Origin: Marisa cornuarietis
Lineage: Eukaryota > Mollusca > Gastropoda > Architaenioglossa > Ampullariidae
NCBI GenBank assembly: GCA_004794655.1
Contig: SMMW01000001.1
Coordinates: forward strand, 868,001-932,000
DNA length: 64,000 bases
Direction: 5' to 3'
Shown here one piece after another: positions 34,347-46,300 of the stretch (its first letter is position 1; each line of letters begins with the position of its first letter). The position numbers and the translations under genes were made by a program. The notes beneath the pieces are model-generated. The model was given only the letters and a program-made list of their open reading frames with translations, did not search any database and was not told where the DNA came from.

Positions 34347-37300
34347 TCTATTTCTGCTACTACTGTTACACATTTTGTTTATGACTGTATACATAACAGC
34401 AGGATTAGCAACATCCCTGCTTTGAGAACAGATATCAAACCAGTCTCGATGAAGTAAGAATTTTGAAGGAAATCAGAAGGTATGGTTCAGGCTTCAGTGG
34501 TTTATGAAGAGAATTATCTTGTTTGTTTATCTCTAGAAGAAAAAAACTGTGATCAGTCCTGTGTTAGAAGAATGTAGCTGGTATGGGTGAATTTACGGAC
34601 ACAAGACATAGCAGACTGGTGTACTCTGCCAGTGGTACAGACTGCAGAGGAAGTCTGTCTTCTGAGGAATCACAAGTAAAAGTTGGGATAATGGAAGTGG
34701 AACATCCTTCAAGGGAGAGAAAGTGTGTCCTCTTTCATCACAAACAGCACTTGAGACAGTGAGGAAGTGACGCCTCTTCAAAGGGAGAGAAAGTGTCTTC
34801 TCTTACATCACAAACAGCAGTTAAAACAATGAGGAAGTGGTGCCTCTCCAAATGGAAGACTTGACAGATGACCAGCATTATTTTGGATTCTTTGACCTCT
34901 CTTACTTTTTTACAGTTATGGGTTTCTTGTTCCTCTGCTAAAGAGAACTAGTTTCTTAATTACTCGTGTTTGAGTAGACTTAGAGTAAAGAAGACAGAGC
35001 ACTTGGTTTTTTAAAACATAACAAAACACAGAGACTGACACTTTTGGTATAAGTGACCTGCAAAATGAGATCAAAATAGGGAGTAAAATAATCATTGAAA
35101 GAGAAATTGAATGTTAATATTTGTATCTGTGGATACACTACATTTGTTTACAGGGAACTCTTTTACTGGCAGCTGAGACAGAACATGAACGCAACAAATG
35201 GCAGGAGATTATGGAACGTTCAAGGCGTGTGTAAGTGAACTTCTCTTCCCTTGCCATACCTAGAACACTGGCTATGAACAAACAATCATTATGGAGTGAG
35301 GAGTCTGTGTCTAGACTGCACTGTACTTTGTTTAATTTGCTGCACATTTTTCATGTCTGAAAATACATTTCTCCACTCATGAGAACTATAAAAATGCATT
35401 TAAAATGATACCTGATCTGAGTGTTACTGAAGTAAAGATTCTTTCGTCATGGCTGTGAAGTTTTCAAACAATTGGAAATTTCATAAATAATTATAGTTGA
35501 TTGTGAAAATTGGTAAATTCATTAATTTGTGGAAAGTTACATCAGTAATCAACTTTTTTCTTTTTCCTTTTTATTTAAAAAAGTGGTGAGTGGGGGGAGG
35601 AGATGGCCTGTTTCAGATAAATTAGTATAATGTATACTTATAGTACAAATCATTTCTTCTCAGCAAGGTGGACTCGAAGTGCTTTATTTACATATGCATA
35701 CATGAACACACTCAGAGGCACATAAGCACACACCGTAGGAATCAGGCGTCAGTTATACCTTACTAAGTCACTATCATTCTCTCTCTTATACACATGCACA
35801 CAGAGCGGGGAGCAAAATTGGAGAAAACCACCAACTTTCAACCCTGTGAATAAACCTCAAATTCAGAGCCAGGAATGTTGGAGCCTAGGTCCAAGACTAT
35901 GACACCCAATTGTTGTTGTCATAGTGACAAGCAATTTATCAGCTGCACCACCTAACTCGTTCTTTGAGGTGTATATCAGATTAGACACTTGATGAAACTG
36001 TCGTTGTTAGTTTTGATTAAGAGATTGGTGAAGCTAATTAACTTTTTGGGTTTGGAGGGGAAAAACCCTCATGAAGCTGGTAACTTAATTTTATGGACAG
36101 GACCTGGCGGAACACACACTTGAGTGCTGAAATGATACGGCAGCTGGAAAATGAGGGACTGTTGATGGCTAGAGAGAAACAGGACTACTTTGGTAAGATT
36201 TCATGAACTCAGAGGTGCTGAATCTGAAAACAGAAAAGATATTCCAAAATGTGCAAGTACTGGGCATTGTGACAGAATGGCGAATGGTAACAGTCAATAT
36301 GATGAATGGGACAGCATAGAGAGGAGCGGGGGGAGGGGAAGCACGGAAAGAAAAAAACATTATACAGAACCCTTTGATGGTTACTGTTCACTTTGTTATG
36401 CTGTTTTAACTTACTTTTTTTAGACCGCCTGCAAACAGAGGCACAAGCACTTTCTGAGGAAAGATTACGAGCAGATGTGAGTTTCATTTTACATTTTTCA
36501 TGTTGTATTGTTTATGTGCTTACAGCAGATATTTTGTGCTTTTATCAAATTGTGATAAATGGATCTCTTTTTCCGTTAAAAAGTCTTTATAATTTCCTTC
36601 CTAACATTGATTTTTATTTCTAAAACTGGTTATCACTTAATGTTTACTGTATGTTCAAGTATTTCCTACTTTAGACAAGTTACAGCATTAAAAAAAGGCC
36701 AATGACTGTATTGTTTTTTTGTTTGGAGTAATAGCGCCTTAGGATATCATTTTAACGAAGACAAAGATAATTAGTGAATAGCTGTTATGTTTTGCAGCAA
36801 CTGGAACAAATTAATCAGGAACTTGAAGTGGAGAAAAAGAAGTTAGAATCTTTCACTGCTGAGATGCAAGAGGAGTATGAAAAAATACGAGGGTGAGAAG
36901 CCTTTATGGTGTTTTTTTTTTTTTTTCATTGGTTGTCTTCTGCTACGATGTGTGTTGTGACACATGTTTCTGCTTAAAAACTCAATGAAAAATAGAGACA
37001 ATCAAAGAAAGTACAGGAGTGGCACTGGTAGTCGTGGTAGCCAGGGCCTGGAGATGAAGGTTATTATTACAGGGATAACTCTTTCCAGGCACACAAACTG
37101 TTGCAACAAATGAAGTAGCAAGCATTATGGGAGACATGCAGGAGACTGCTTCAGACAGACAACTGTAACATAACACTGAGTACACTGACAAAGAGAGAAC
37201 TAGAAATTTTCCCTCTAAATTCAATATTTTTACCCTGACATTAGAAGAGATGTGATCCTTGTTCCCCTAAAACACAAGTTAGAAATTCAAGACTTTGAGC

Positions 37301-40300
37301 TATACTTAGTTGCCAAGTTAATGTGACTTTCTGCTAGGTATCAGATGTTGTATGGGGCTCTGCACTAATAAGAAGTTCAAGAGGGATTTAGTAATATCTT
37401 TGTTAATCAACAGGGAACTCGAAGAAACAGTGCAGGTCATGAATGAAATTGAGCAAGAACGAGACAATTTGAACACCACCCTCCAAGAACGGAGCTGTCA
37501 GCTGAAGGTGAGCATTATTAATTTTGTGGTACTTTTACATCATGTTATCTTGTGTCTCTTGTATTCTTGTGTGTTAATGTGCAACATATATACATATATA
37601 TCATAGTATACTTTGTTCATTCTATTGTTGTCATACTGCAGTCATTAGCTGATGACAAGGAAGTAGTTTTGAAAGAATTACAAGAGCGTGAAGCTATGGC
37701 ATCGCAGCTCAGTAAAGAGAAGCGACACCTGTCAGAAACTACGGATGAGCTGCAGCAGCGACTGCTGGAAATTGAGAAGCAGACAGATCTGATCAAACAG
37801 GAAAAGAAGCAGGCTCAAGAAAGGTGAGCTTATACTTCGATCTGGCATCTGCCATAATGCACATACTATTGTAACAAATTGTTCAATCCCATTTCATCAG
37901 TAAGTCGTTCTGTGTTCAAAGTAAACTGAGGTTTTGATGGCAGACAAAAAATGTTTTGGCTTTTTGACATTTCAGGTTGTATGAGCAGCTGGAACGTTTA
38001 CATGACCTTGAGGAAGAAAAGGCCACAATCAGTGAACATGCACATGATTTACAGTCAACCATTCAGGTATAATAGGCTGTCAGAATTTGCTCAGAAAGAG
38101 GAAGATATGGTTGCCTGTTTTTAGATTTTCCACACCTCAGCTTCAGTGCAAGCAACAATCCGCTTGATTAAAACTTCAGAAAATATTGAAAACTTTTCAT
38201 AGCTAAGACAAGGCTGTTTATCAATCATAAACAAGAGCATGAAAAAATACACTGATGACTTGCCCTTTGCTAACAAGGAGACTAAAGGGTAAGGGGGGGC
38301 TTCCTTTCCACCACTATCACACATTTGTAACACAGCCATTGACTTAAACATGCCAATTTTACATGCCACCCTCCCATACAACAGCTTACCAGCTGATTAC
38401 AGTGAAATAAGAGATAGACAAACAGCCTGTCTCTCTTATTACATTGTAAACATCTTCAAAAACTTTAGAATGTGTGTGTGCATGTGTGCATGTGCATAAC
38501 AAAGCTAATACATATGAATCTATTTTAAGATTTATAATTAAGGGTTAATTTTCATCATGACAGTTCAGCAAGAGAATTTAAATGGCTATGCAGTGATCAT
38601 TGGCTAGGTATACTGGCTTTCATATTCATGGAAATGTTATTCTGTGTGTTTCTTACTTCCAAAATTTTCCTGAAAAGGATTGATGAAGATGTTTTGTATT
38701 GTATTTGTAGTTCTTTATTTAGGCTCAGTCAGTCAGTCAGTCAGTCGTCCCTTGCCTGGCACCTGGCGTTGGGGGGAGCACATGGATAGACGCGGCAGCT
38801 GAAAGGGCCCGCCACTCTTGCCTATTTTGGGCAATAGTCAGCAGGTCCTGTACAGGACGACCAGTCCAGTCTTTGACGTTCGTAAGCCAGTTCTTTCTCT
38901 GACCACCGCGGCGTCGGCTACCCTCCAAGGTGCCTTGAAGGATAATCTTCGACAAGGTGTCGTGCCGGGTTACATGGCCAAAGAAGACCAGCTTACGTCG
39001 CTTGACTGTTGATAGTAGAGGTTCCTGGTGTCCTACCAGTGTGGCAATCTTGTTTCTTACAAAGTCGTTGGTTTTGTGTTCTTTGTATGAGATCCGGAGC
39101 AGCCTCCTCAGACACTTGTGCTCGAATGCCTGGATTCTCCTTTCTGTTTCGGCGAGTAGAGTCCACGTGTCGCATCCGTAGAGCAGGATCGGCACTACCA
39201 GGGATTTGTATAGCCTGTACTTGGTAGTGAACCTTATCTTGTGGCTATGCCAGATCCTATCTAGCCTAGCCATTGCTGCTGTTGCTGTTGCGATCCTGAT
39301 GCGGATATCTTGCGTGGAGCTGCCGTCCTTGGAGAGAGTGGCTCCCAAGTACTTGAAGCTGCTTACCTCTTCGAGCTGTACCCCGTTCATATAGATCTCT
39401 GCTTTGCCGTTGCCATTGATCATAACTTTGCTCTTTTCTGTGCTGGTCTCCATTCCATATGCGTTTGAGCTGTCTGTCAGTCTGTTGGTGAGGTCTTGCA
39501 GTTCCTTGTTTGTACCTGCTAACAGATCTATATCATCTGCAAAGCGTAGGTTGCAGATCGGTCTTCCACCGATTGAAATGGAGGTATGGTGGTCATGAAG
39601 AGCTTCAAGCATGATGTTCTCCAAGAATATATTAAACAACACGGGTGATAGGGGACATCCTTGACGTACCCCTACTGTGGTACGAAAGTAAGCTCCTATT
39701 TGGTTGTTAAGCAAAACTGTACTCGTTGAGCTGTTATACAACGCTTCAACGACTTGGACAAGCCCTTCTTCAATGTTGAATTTCCGCATCACATGCCATA
39801 GCCCCTCGTGCCAGACTCTGTCAAATGCCTTCTTAAAGTCAATGAAGTTGTGGTAAAGATCCCGCTGATGCTGCAGATGCTTTTCTATAAGAAGACGACA
39901 GTTGAAGATCTGCTCAACTGTGCTTCTACGTGGTCTGAAGCCAGCCTGTTCTTCTGCTAGCAGCTCTTCTGCTGTGGTTCTGATGCGGTTCTGTATGATC
40001 TTCAGCATGACTTTGCTTGGGTGACTGATAAGGCTTATTGTTCTGTAGTTCTGACACTGTTTGCTGTTTCCTTTCTTTGGGAGGGGAATGATTAGTGACT
40101 GCGTCCATTCTCTGGGCCATTCCTTGCGCTCCCAGACTCTTTGGCACAGGACAGTTAGGGCTTTTGTAGTTGCTTCCCCACCCTGCTTGAGCAGCTCAGC
40201 TGGTACATTATCAACGCCTGGTGACTTTCCTCCCTTCAGACTATGTACAGCTCTTTCAACCTCTTCCCGTAGGACTGGTATGTCTGCAGGTTCACTGTCT

Positions 40301-43300
40301 CTAGTCTGGTTGTTTTGGAGAATGTTGGCGTCGGTCTTCAGCTGGTAATTGTACAGGTCCTTGCAGTATTCTGTCCATCGGTTGAGTACAGCATTGCCTT
40401 CTGTGAGAAGGTGACCATTGCTGTCTTCGATGACTGAGATCTTTTGCTGGTCTGTCTTAGTGAGGGTCTTTAGAAGTTGGTAGGCCTTTTGCTGTCACCT
40501 CGTGCCATTCCAACCTCTATGTCCTGGCACTGCTTCTCGATCCAGCTCTCTCTAGCTGCCTTCATCCCTTTCTTAATGGCACAATTCACTTCTTTGTATT
40601 TGGTTGCTGCTTCTGGTTTGCTTTTCTTTTCTCTCTTCAAGGCCCTCCTTTGGTCACAGAGGTCTAGTATGTCGTTCGTGACCCATGGCTGTTTCTTGTT
40701 TCTATGTCGCCCTAGAACCTCTTGGGCTGTCGACAGTAGCACCTCTTTGATGTTTCCAGAGAGGGTGTCTACATCACAGTCCACCAGGTTCAGTGCGCCA
40801 AATTTTCCGCCAACCGTGGCCTTGAAGACTTCTGCAACCTTTGGGTCTTGCAGCTTCTCCAAATCAAAGCGAATTCGGGGAGTGTTTGAGAGTCGCTTCG
40901 CTTTCAGCCTCAGCTTCAGGTTTGTTAGAACAAGGTCATGGTCGCTGCCTATGTCAGCGCCTGGGTACGTCCTTGTCTTGGCCCTGTTGATGCTGGATTT
41001 GAAGCGTCTCGGCAGTAGGATGTAGTCGATCTGATTATGGACCAGTCCGTCTGGTGAGTGCCAGGTGACCGTCCTTGATTTCTTGTGGGGATACAAGGTG
41101 TTGGCTAAGGTGAGTCTCTGGCTCTGTGCGAACTCTAGGAGTCTGATGCCCCTGTCGTTGGTTTCACCAAGGCCAAATTTCCCCACCGTTCCTGCCCATT
41201 GCTGGTAGGCGTCTGGTCCGACCTTGGCGTTCCAGTCTCCGAGCACAACCAGGATGTCCTTTTTTGGAACTGCCTTCACAATCTTGTCCAGTTGTTGGTA
41301 GAATTCTTCCACTTCGTCGTCTCCATGTGTGGAAGTTGGAGCGTATACTTGGACAATGGTGACATTATGAGGCTTGGCTGAGACACGAATGGAGATCAGC
41401 CGGCTGGATACGGGTGTACAGCTGATGACGGCCGCGGCCACCTTCCTGTGCACAAGGAAGCCCACGCCGTACTCATGCCTGGTGTCCTCCCCACTGTACC
41501 ACAGTCTGTGGCCGTCTTCCGTCACTGTTTCCCCAAATCCTGTCCATCTGACCTCCGCCAGTCCCACAATGTCCCACTGATACCGTTTCAGCTCGTGTGT
41601 GAGTTGGTGCACTTTTCCGCACTGGTATAACGTGCGTACGTTCCACGTGCCAATGGTTGTTCCTTCTCTTAGTTTGATTTCTGTTTTGGTTTCAGTCTTG
41701 GTCTTGGTCTTGGCTCCAGTAGCACACTTTTCGCTGACCCCACGCTGGAGCCTCCCGATAGGGTGCGCGGTCGTTGTTAGTCCGGGCCGCGACCGATCCG
41801 GCATGTTATCTCTTTTCTGGCGTATATCCATGGTCCTTTCATTGAGCTTATACACTTGGTAGCGCTAATCCCTTCTCCAAGTGAACCACAGCCGATTGTC
41901 GGCCTGGTCGTGAACACGTAGGCGCTGGGCCCTGGCCGGTACTCTCGTCGTGGAGAGTCTTCGCCCGCTGATGCCGTGTTAGGCTCACTGTCATGCAGGT
42001 ATTTCACACCAAACCATATTTAATTATTTGTGTTAATTACATCATTCACTAAACAGTAAAGAAAAATATTTCAGTTTATATAGATTTTTCATTTAGTTTG
42101 TTTTTTGTTTTGTTTTTAAAGCTGGACATAATTGTTGTGACCTGTTTTCATGTTTTGTCCCTCCACAGGATTTGAAGGCACAGAAGGAGATGACAGAAAA
42201 GGAACTTAGAGTATGTAACCATTTAACTGAAGACAGCTAGCTTTGATCATTTAAAAATCTCACGTGTTTATTTGTTTGATGTCAAGATTGGTAGAATACT
42301 GTACCATTCAGATATGAACTTTTTGGAGAGATTTTTGAATCCTTTGTGGCGCCCAGTTCTCTGCCTTTTGATAGATATTTGAAAAAAAATGAAAGAGTGT
42401 ACATCATAAAGAGAGTCTGCAAACATTTTCAAGTTCTTCTGACCGAGCAAGGGTGTCATTTTCTTGCTGGTGGTTGGCAGTAGGGTAGGGTAAGAAGATG
42501 GAACCCTCTCCTTTCAATTAAGAAGAAAAATCAGAGTTTCATTTGAGATAGCCATCCTGTCTCACAGCAGAGCAGGTCCAGATGGTTAAAGAAAGAACAG
42601 CACACAAAGAAATGAAGAAATAATAATGAAGGCAAAATACAGAATGTGTGAATCTGAGTTAATGTAAGGAAGTTTAAAAATGTTTTGATGAGAGTAATCA
42701 CAACTACTTTGATGGTTATAAAAACAGCAGACAATCTGTACAATTCTACAATATAAAAACTTTATAGAATTTCTTCTTTTTTCTGTAGGCTGGACTGTTA
42801 CAAGCCCCAGTTGTAGGATTTGAAAATGAACAGTGGGCAGTATTACTTCTCTTAAGTTTTCTTCTTTTTTTAAGTGCAGTGTGACATGAATCTTTCAAAG
42901 GCACTTATTCTGAGAATCACATGACAGAATTTGTCTCATGAAAGAACTAAGTCTTAAATACATTGATGATCAGTGTACAGAGGAGACGAACATCTAAAAA
43001 GTGAAATGGAGTTTCTCTTTTTCTCAGACAATTCTGTCATGGTGTTATTATGATCTGTATGTGTAGGAGGAGATTCGTGCCCGACTTTCAGCTGAGCAGC
43101 AACTGAAGGAGGCAGAAACATCACTTAAACATCTGGAATGTGCTGTGCAGAACCAGACTCCCAATATTGAGGCTGATATCAAAGAGGAGATGACTGTCAA
43201 TGTGAAAAAGCTCAAACGTATGTGGTGTATTTCTTTCTTCCCTCAAACATTGAAACAAAGATGGCTCATTTTCTGTATAACACCCAGTGTCTGATCATCG

Positions 43301-46300
43301 TTTGCATGTAGATTTATTCCTTAATGATTTAATAGTTATAAGTCATAAAAAATGATTTGCCGTTCTTATAATATTTCTCTCTAAAAGTTTCCTTTATTCA
43401 CTACTCAGAGACAAAAAAGAGAAATGTTTTTACATTTCCTATGTAGACCATTTATTAAAAATAATCTCTTGATATATAATTCATTCTTTTAATTCCTCTA
43501 GAATTCTTTGAGGAATTGGCAGCAGACAGCAAAATTTCCTCTGAGAAACCACTGATCATCCGAAATCGACTAACAGCAAGGAAGACCCTCGCCAGGCGGG
43601 CCAAGACTATTAAATACGAAACGCGTCGTCAGACCAGCAGTGAGTTCTTTTATCTTGTATTGTGTTGCTTGCAGTTTTCTTCTGTGATAATAAAGAAGGA
43701 AACAGATCAAATTGAAATATTTATCTTGCCTGTAGAAGATTTTCCATAATTTATCTCATTGGCAGATTCAGCTATTTAACAGCAAGACCACTCTTGTGAT
43801 AAAGTTATGTACCATCATGTTTTAATGACTGTTTTTTTTTTTTAAATAGCATGCAAGTAGTGTACATATACTGAACCATTTCTTTCACAATGCCTCATGA
43901 AAATAAAATCTTGTCCTTAATTTTTTTTAAATTTTGCTTCTAATAGAGAACACATAGCCCTAGACATGTTTGAAGAGACAGAAAGGATGGAAAACTAAAA
44001 AGTGTATTGCAGAATAAGAAGACTGATAATGGGGATGAAAGCTTTGTGTTTTGTTTTTAAATAATTACAACTTGGAGAACAAAAAATATTGTAATAACAG
44101 ATGCATAGAAGCATTAAACAAAAGGAGCCAATATGCAGAAAGGCTTTTCTCATCCTGTGGAATTCGAAAGGTATTGTTTTCGTAACAGGCTAAGTTTCTT
44201 GACAGGAAATGATTGAAGCAGCCATGGACAACCTTTAGACCAAAGCAAATAGTTAATATGGGCAGCCAGTGATGAATTTGTGTAATCTTGCTTTATAACC
44301 CTTTAACCCTGATTTTAAAAATATGGGGTATCTTCACCATTGCTTATTTTTCAAAAGATCTTTCTATTCTTGCCACACAATCTTTTAATGGTGTTTACAG
44401 CTTCTTCTTACCTCTCTGCATGTTCTTTGTGTCTTTTATTGTTGAATGCAAACAGTGGATGAAGATGTAGAATCTGTAAGTAACGTCATTGCTACTTACC
44501 TCTTTCAAATGGCAGTGGTGAAACAAAGTAGGAAGTATCACTCCATTTTGTTGCGGTAGTTAGTCTTCAGCAATAATGTCCAAACATTTTCTGCTTGAGC
44601 ATTATGAAAAAGTGATAATCACTTTGCCTCACAGGCAAGTTTACTTTTTTTTTGTATAAAAGTCCCAACTAAAATGTTTAATAGTCAAACTTGCTGTATA
44701 AAGGTCTGCTGAAAAGCTTTCTTAACATTTTAAAATATAAACTGTAGTTATCTATTTTTGTCATATCTGTGTAATGCTAAGTAAAACAGCAACCTTTGTG
44801 ACCCCTGACACTAAATATTTTTGATAGGCAGACAGGGCAAAAAGTATTATGAACAAAAAGCTTCTTGCCTTTGGCTTATAGGTACTTCCTTACTTCGTAC
44901 AACTGACTCAGACATCAGATTCAACATGGCACTTACTCATAGAAGAGGAGGTAATTCTGTCCCTGGTCTGTAGCCAGGGTAGGAGAACCCTGTCTTAGTG
45001 CATACGGTTGTAGATCTGTATGCTTATACCATTAGGTTTTTCGATGTTTTCTTGTTTCTGCTGTGATGCTTATCAAATATATTTGTTCCACTTAAGTGTT
45101 TCTTACCCTTTTGTCAAGTCCTTCAGGATCTTTTTAATTGAACACTAAATACAGTGTCTCATCTAGTGTTTTTGAACTAGTTTGTGACAGTACTGTGATC
45201 ACAAACATTATTTTCAATGCAGCCATGGAGTAAATACAAGTAAAAGATTAAGTCCTTTGGGAAGTTGTGATATTGTCAATATGGAAGCATTAGTCTACAT
45301 TGTGCGGATGCTCATATAGGACAAAATAATTATTTTTGCATCCCATTTTGGGTGCAAATTGTGGGACAGTGTGAATAAAACAGTTAAATCCTTGAATATA
45401 TTGAATCTTGCCATACTTAGGAAATAAATTTTATACTTCATAATATTAATTTTTAAGAAAATAAAATAGTAAGTTGCAGCTTCAATGCTTTCAGATAAAA
45501 GACCATAAAAACTGTCAGCACAGTTTTGTCCCAGTGTAAGTAAATTTGGCTTAGAATAAGCAGAGCAGAAGAAAAGAATGGTAGAGCTAAATTGGACAAT
45601 GCAGACAAGTGGCTTTGTGGTGTGGAATTTTTTTTCATTGATTTCATGCTCTAGGGATTCTTAAAAATTAGATTTTGAGCAGCAGCATGTCATTGCATGG
45701 ACTTGTTTTCCTTAATGGCATTTTCTGATTGGTTTATAATGGGAGACTTGCATGCATTATACTAACATTTTAACAAAGCTGGCTGTCCCTGAGTATGTCT
45801 GTAACAATCAGGCCACCACTTTTGGTTCAATTTTGCGAATGTCTTTAACTAAATAGCATAAACTGCATATTTCCTAATACAGTATTGCTGCTCAGATTTC
45901 TTTTAACTGTGCATGATTATTATGTATGTTTACAGTGTGTGTGTGTGTTGAGCAAGTGCTTATCTTAATTCTTTTACTTTATAGTAATTCCAAAGAGCTT
46001 GATGATGAAAATGGTAGTTGTGATCTCTTTGTTTTTAAAGTTTTTCAGCTTTTCAAAATTGACAGGTAGATATTCATTACGGCTTGAATACTACAGTATT
46101 GGCAAAATGGAAACAATTCATGTAGTTTATTTTTACCTTTACCTGTCAATGATAGTCATCTGTAATCCATCCAGTAAAACAACAAATGTTCTTGCTATGC
46201 TGTCTTTCTTATTTTGAATCTCAGCATAGCCTGCTTTCAGGTACTGACAGCCAATTTCTTTGTCTGATGGGCGAGGAGGAGTCTGGAATCTTGCTACTCT

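Larger units (their letters stand above)
38725..42005 (-). mobile_element. Near-complete RTE-like LINE in PLEKHD1 intron 10, antisense
   Basis: The element is about 3.3 kb. On the minus strand it has a 5' region (about 42005-41856), an endonuclease-RT reading frame broken by one frameshift, and a 3' tail of GACT repeats (plus strand (AGTC)n at about 38723-38747). Microsatellite tails of this kind and a single EN-RT ORF are typical of RTE-group elements. No clear target duplication was found by eye. It is much less decayed than the 30770-31980 relative. Confidence 0.88.

Noticed and set aside
44456..44475. 20-nt exon as part of the main PLEKHD1 transcript
   Set aside because: Including it breaks the phase that the exons at 43502-43639, 44882-44950, 47633-47653 and 49087-49247 share. 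Kept only as a possible alternative event.
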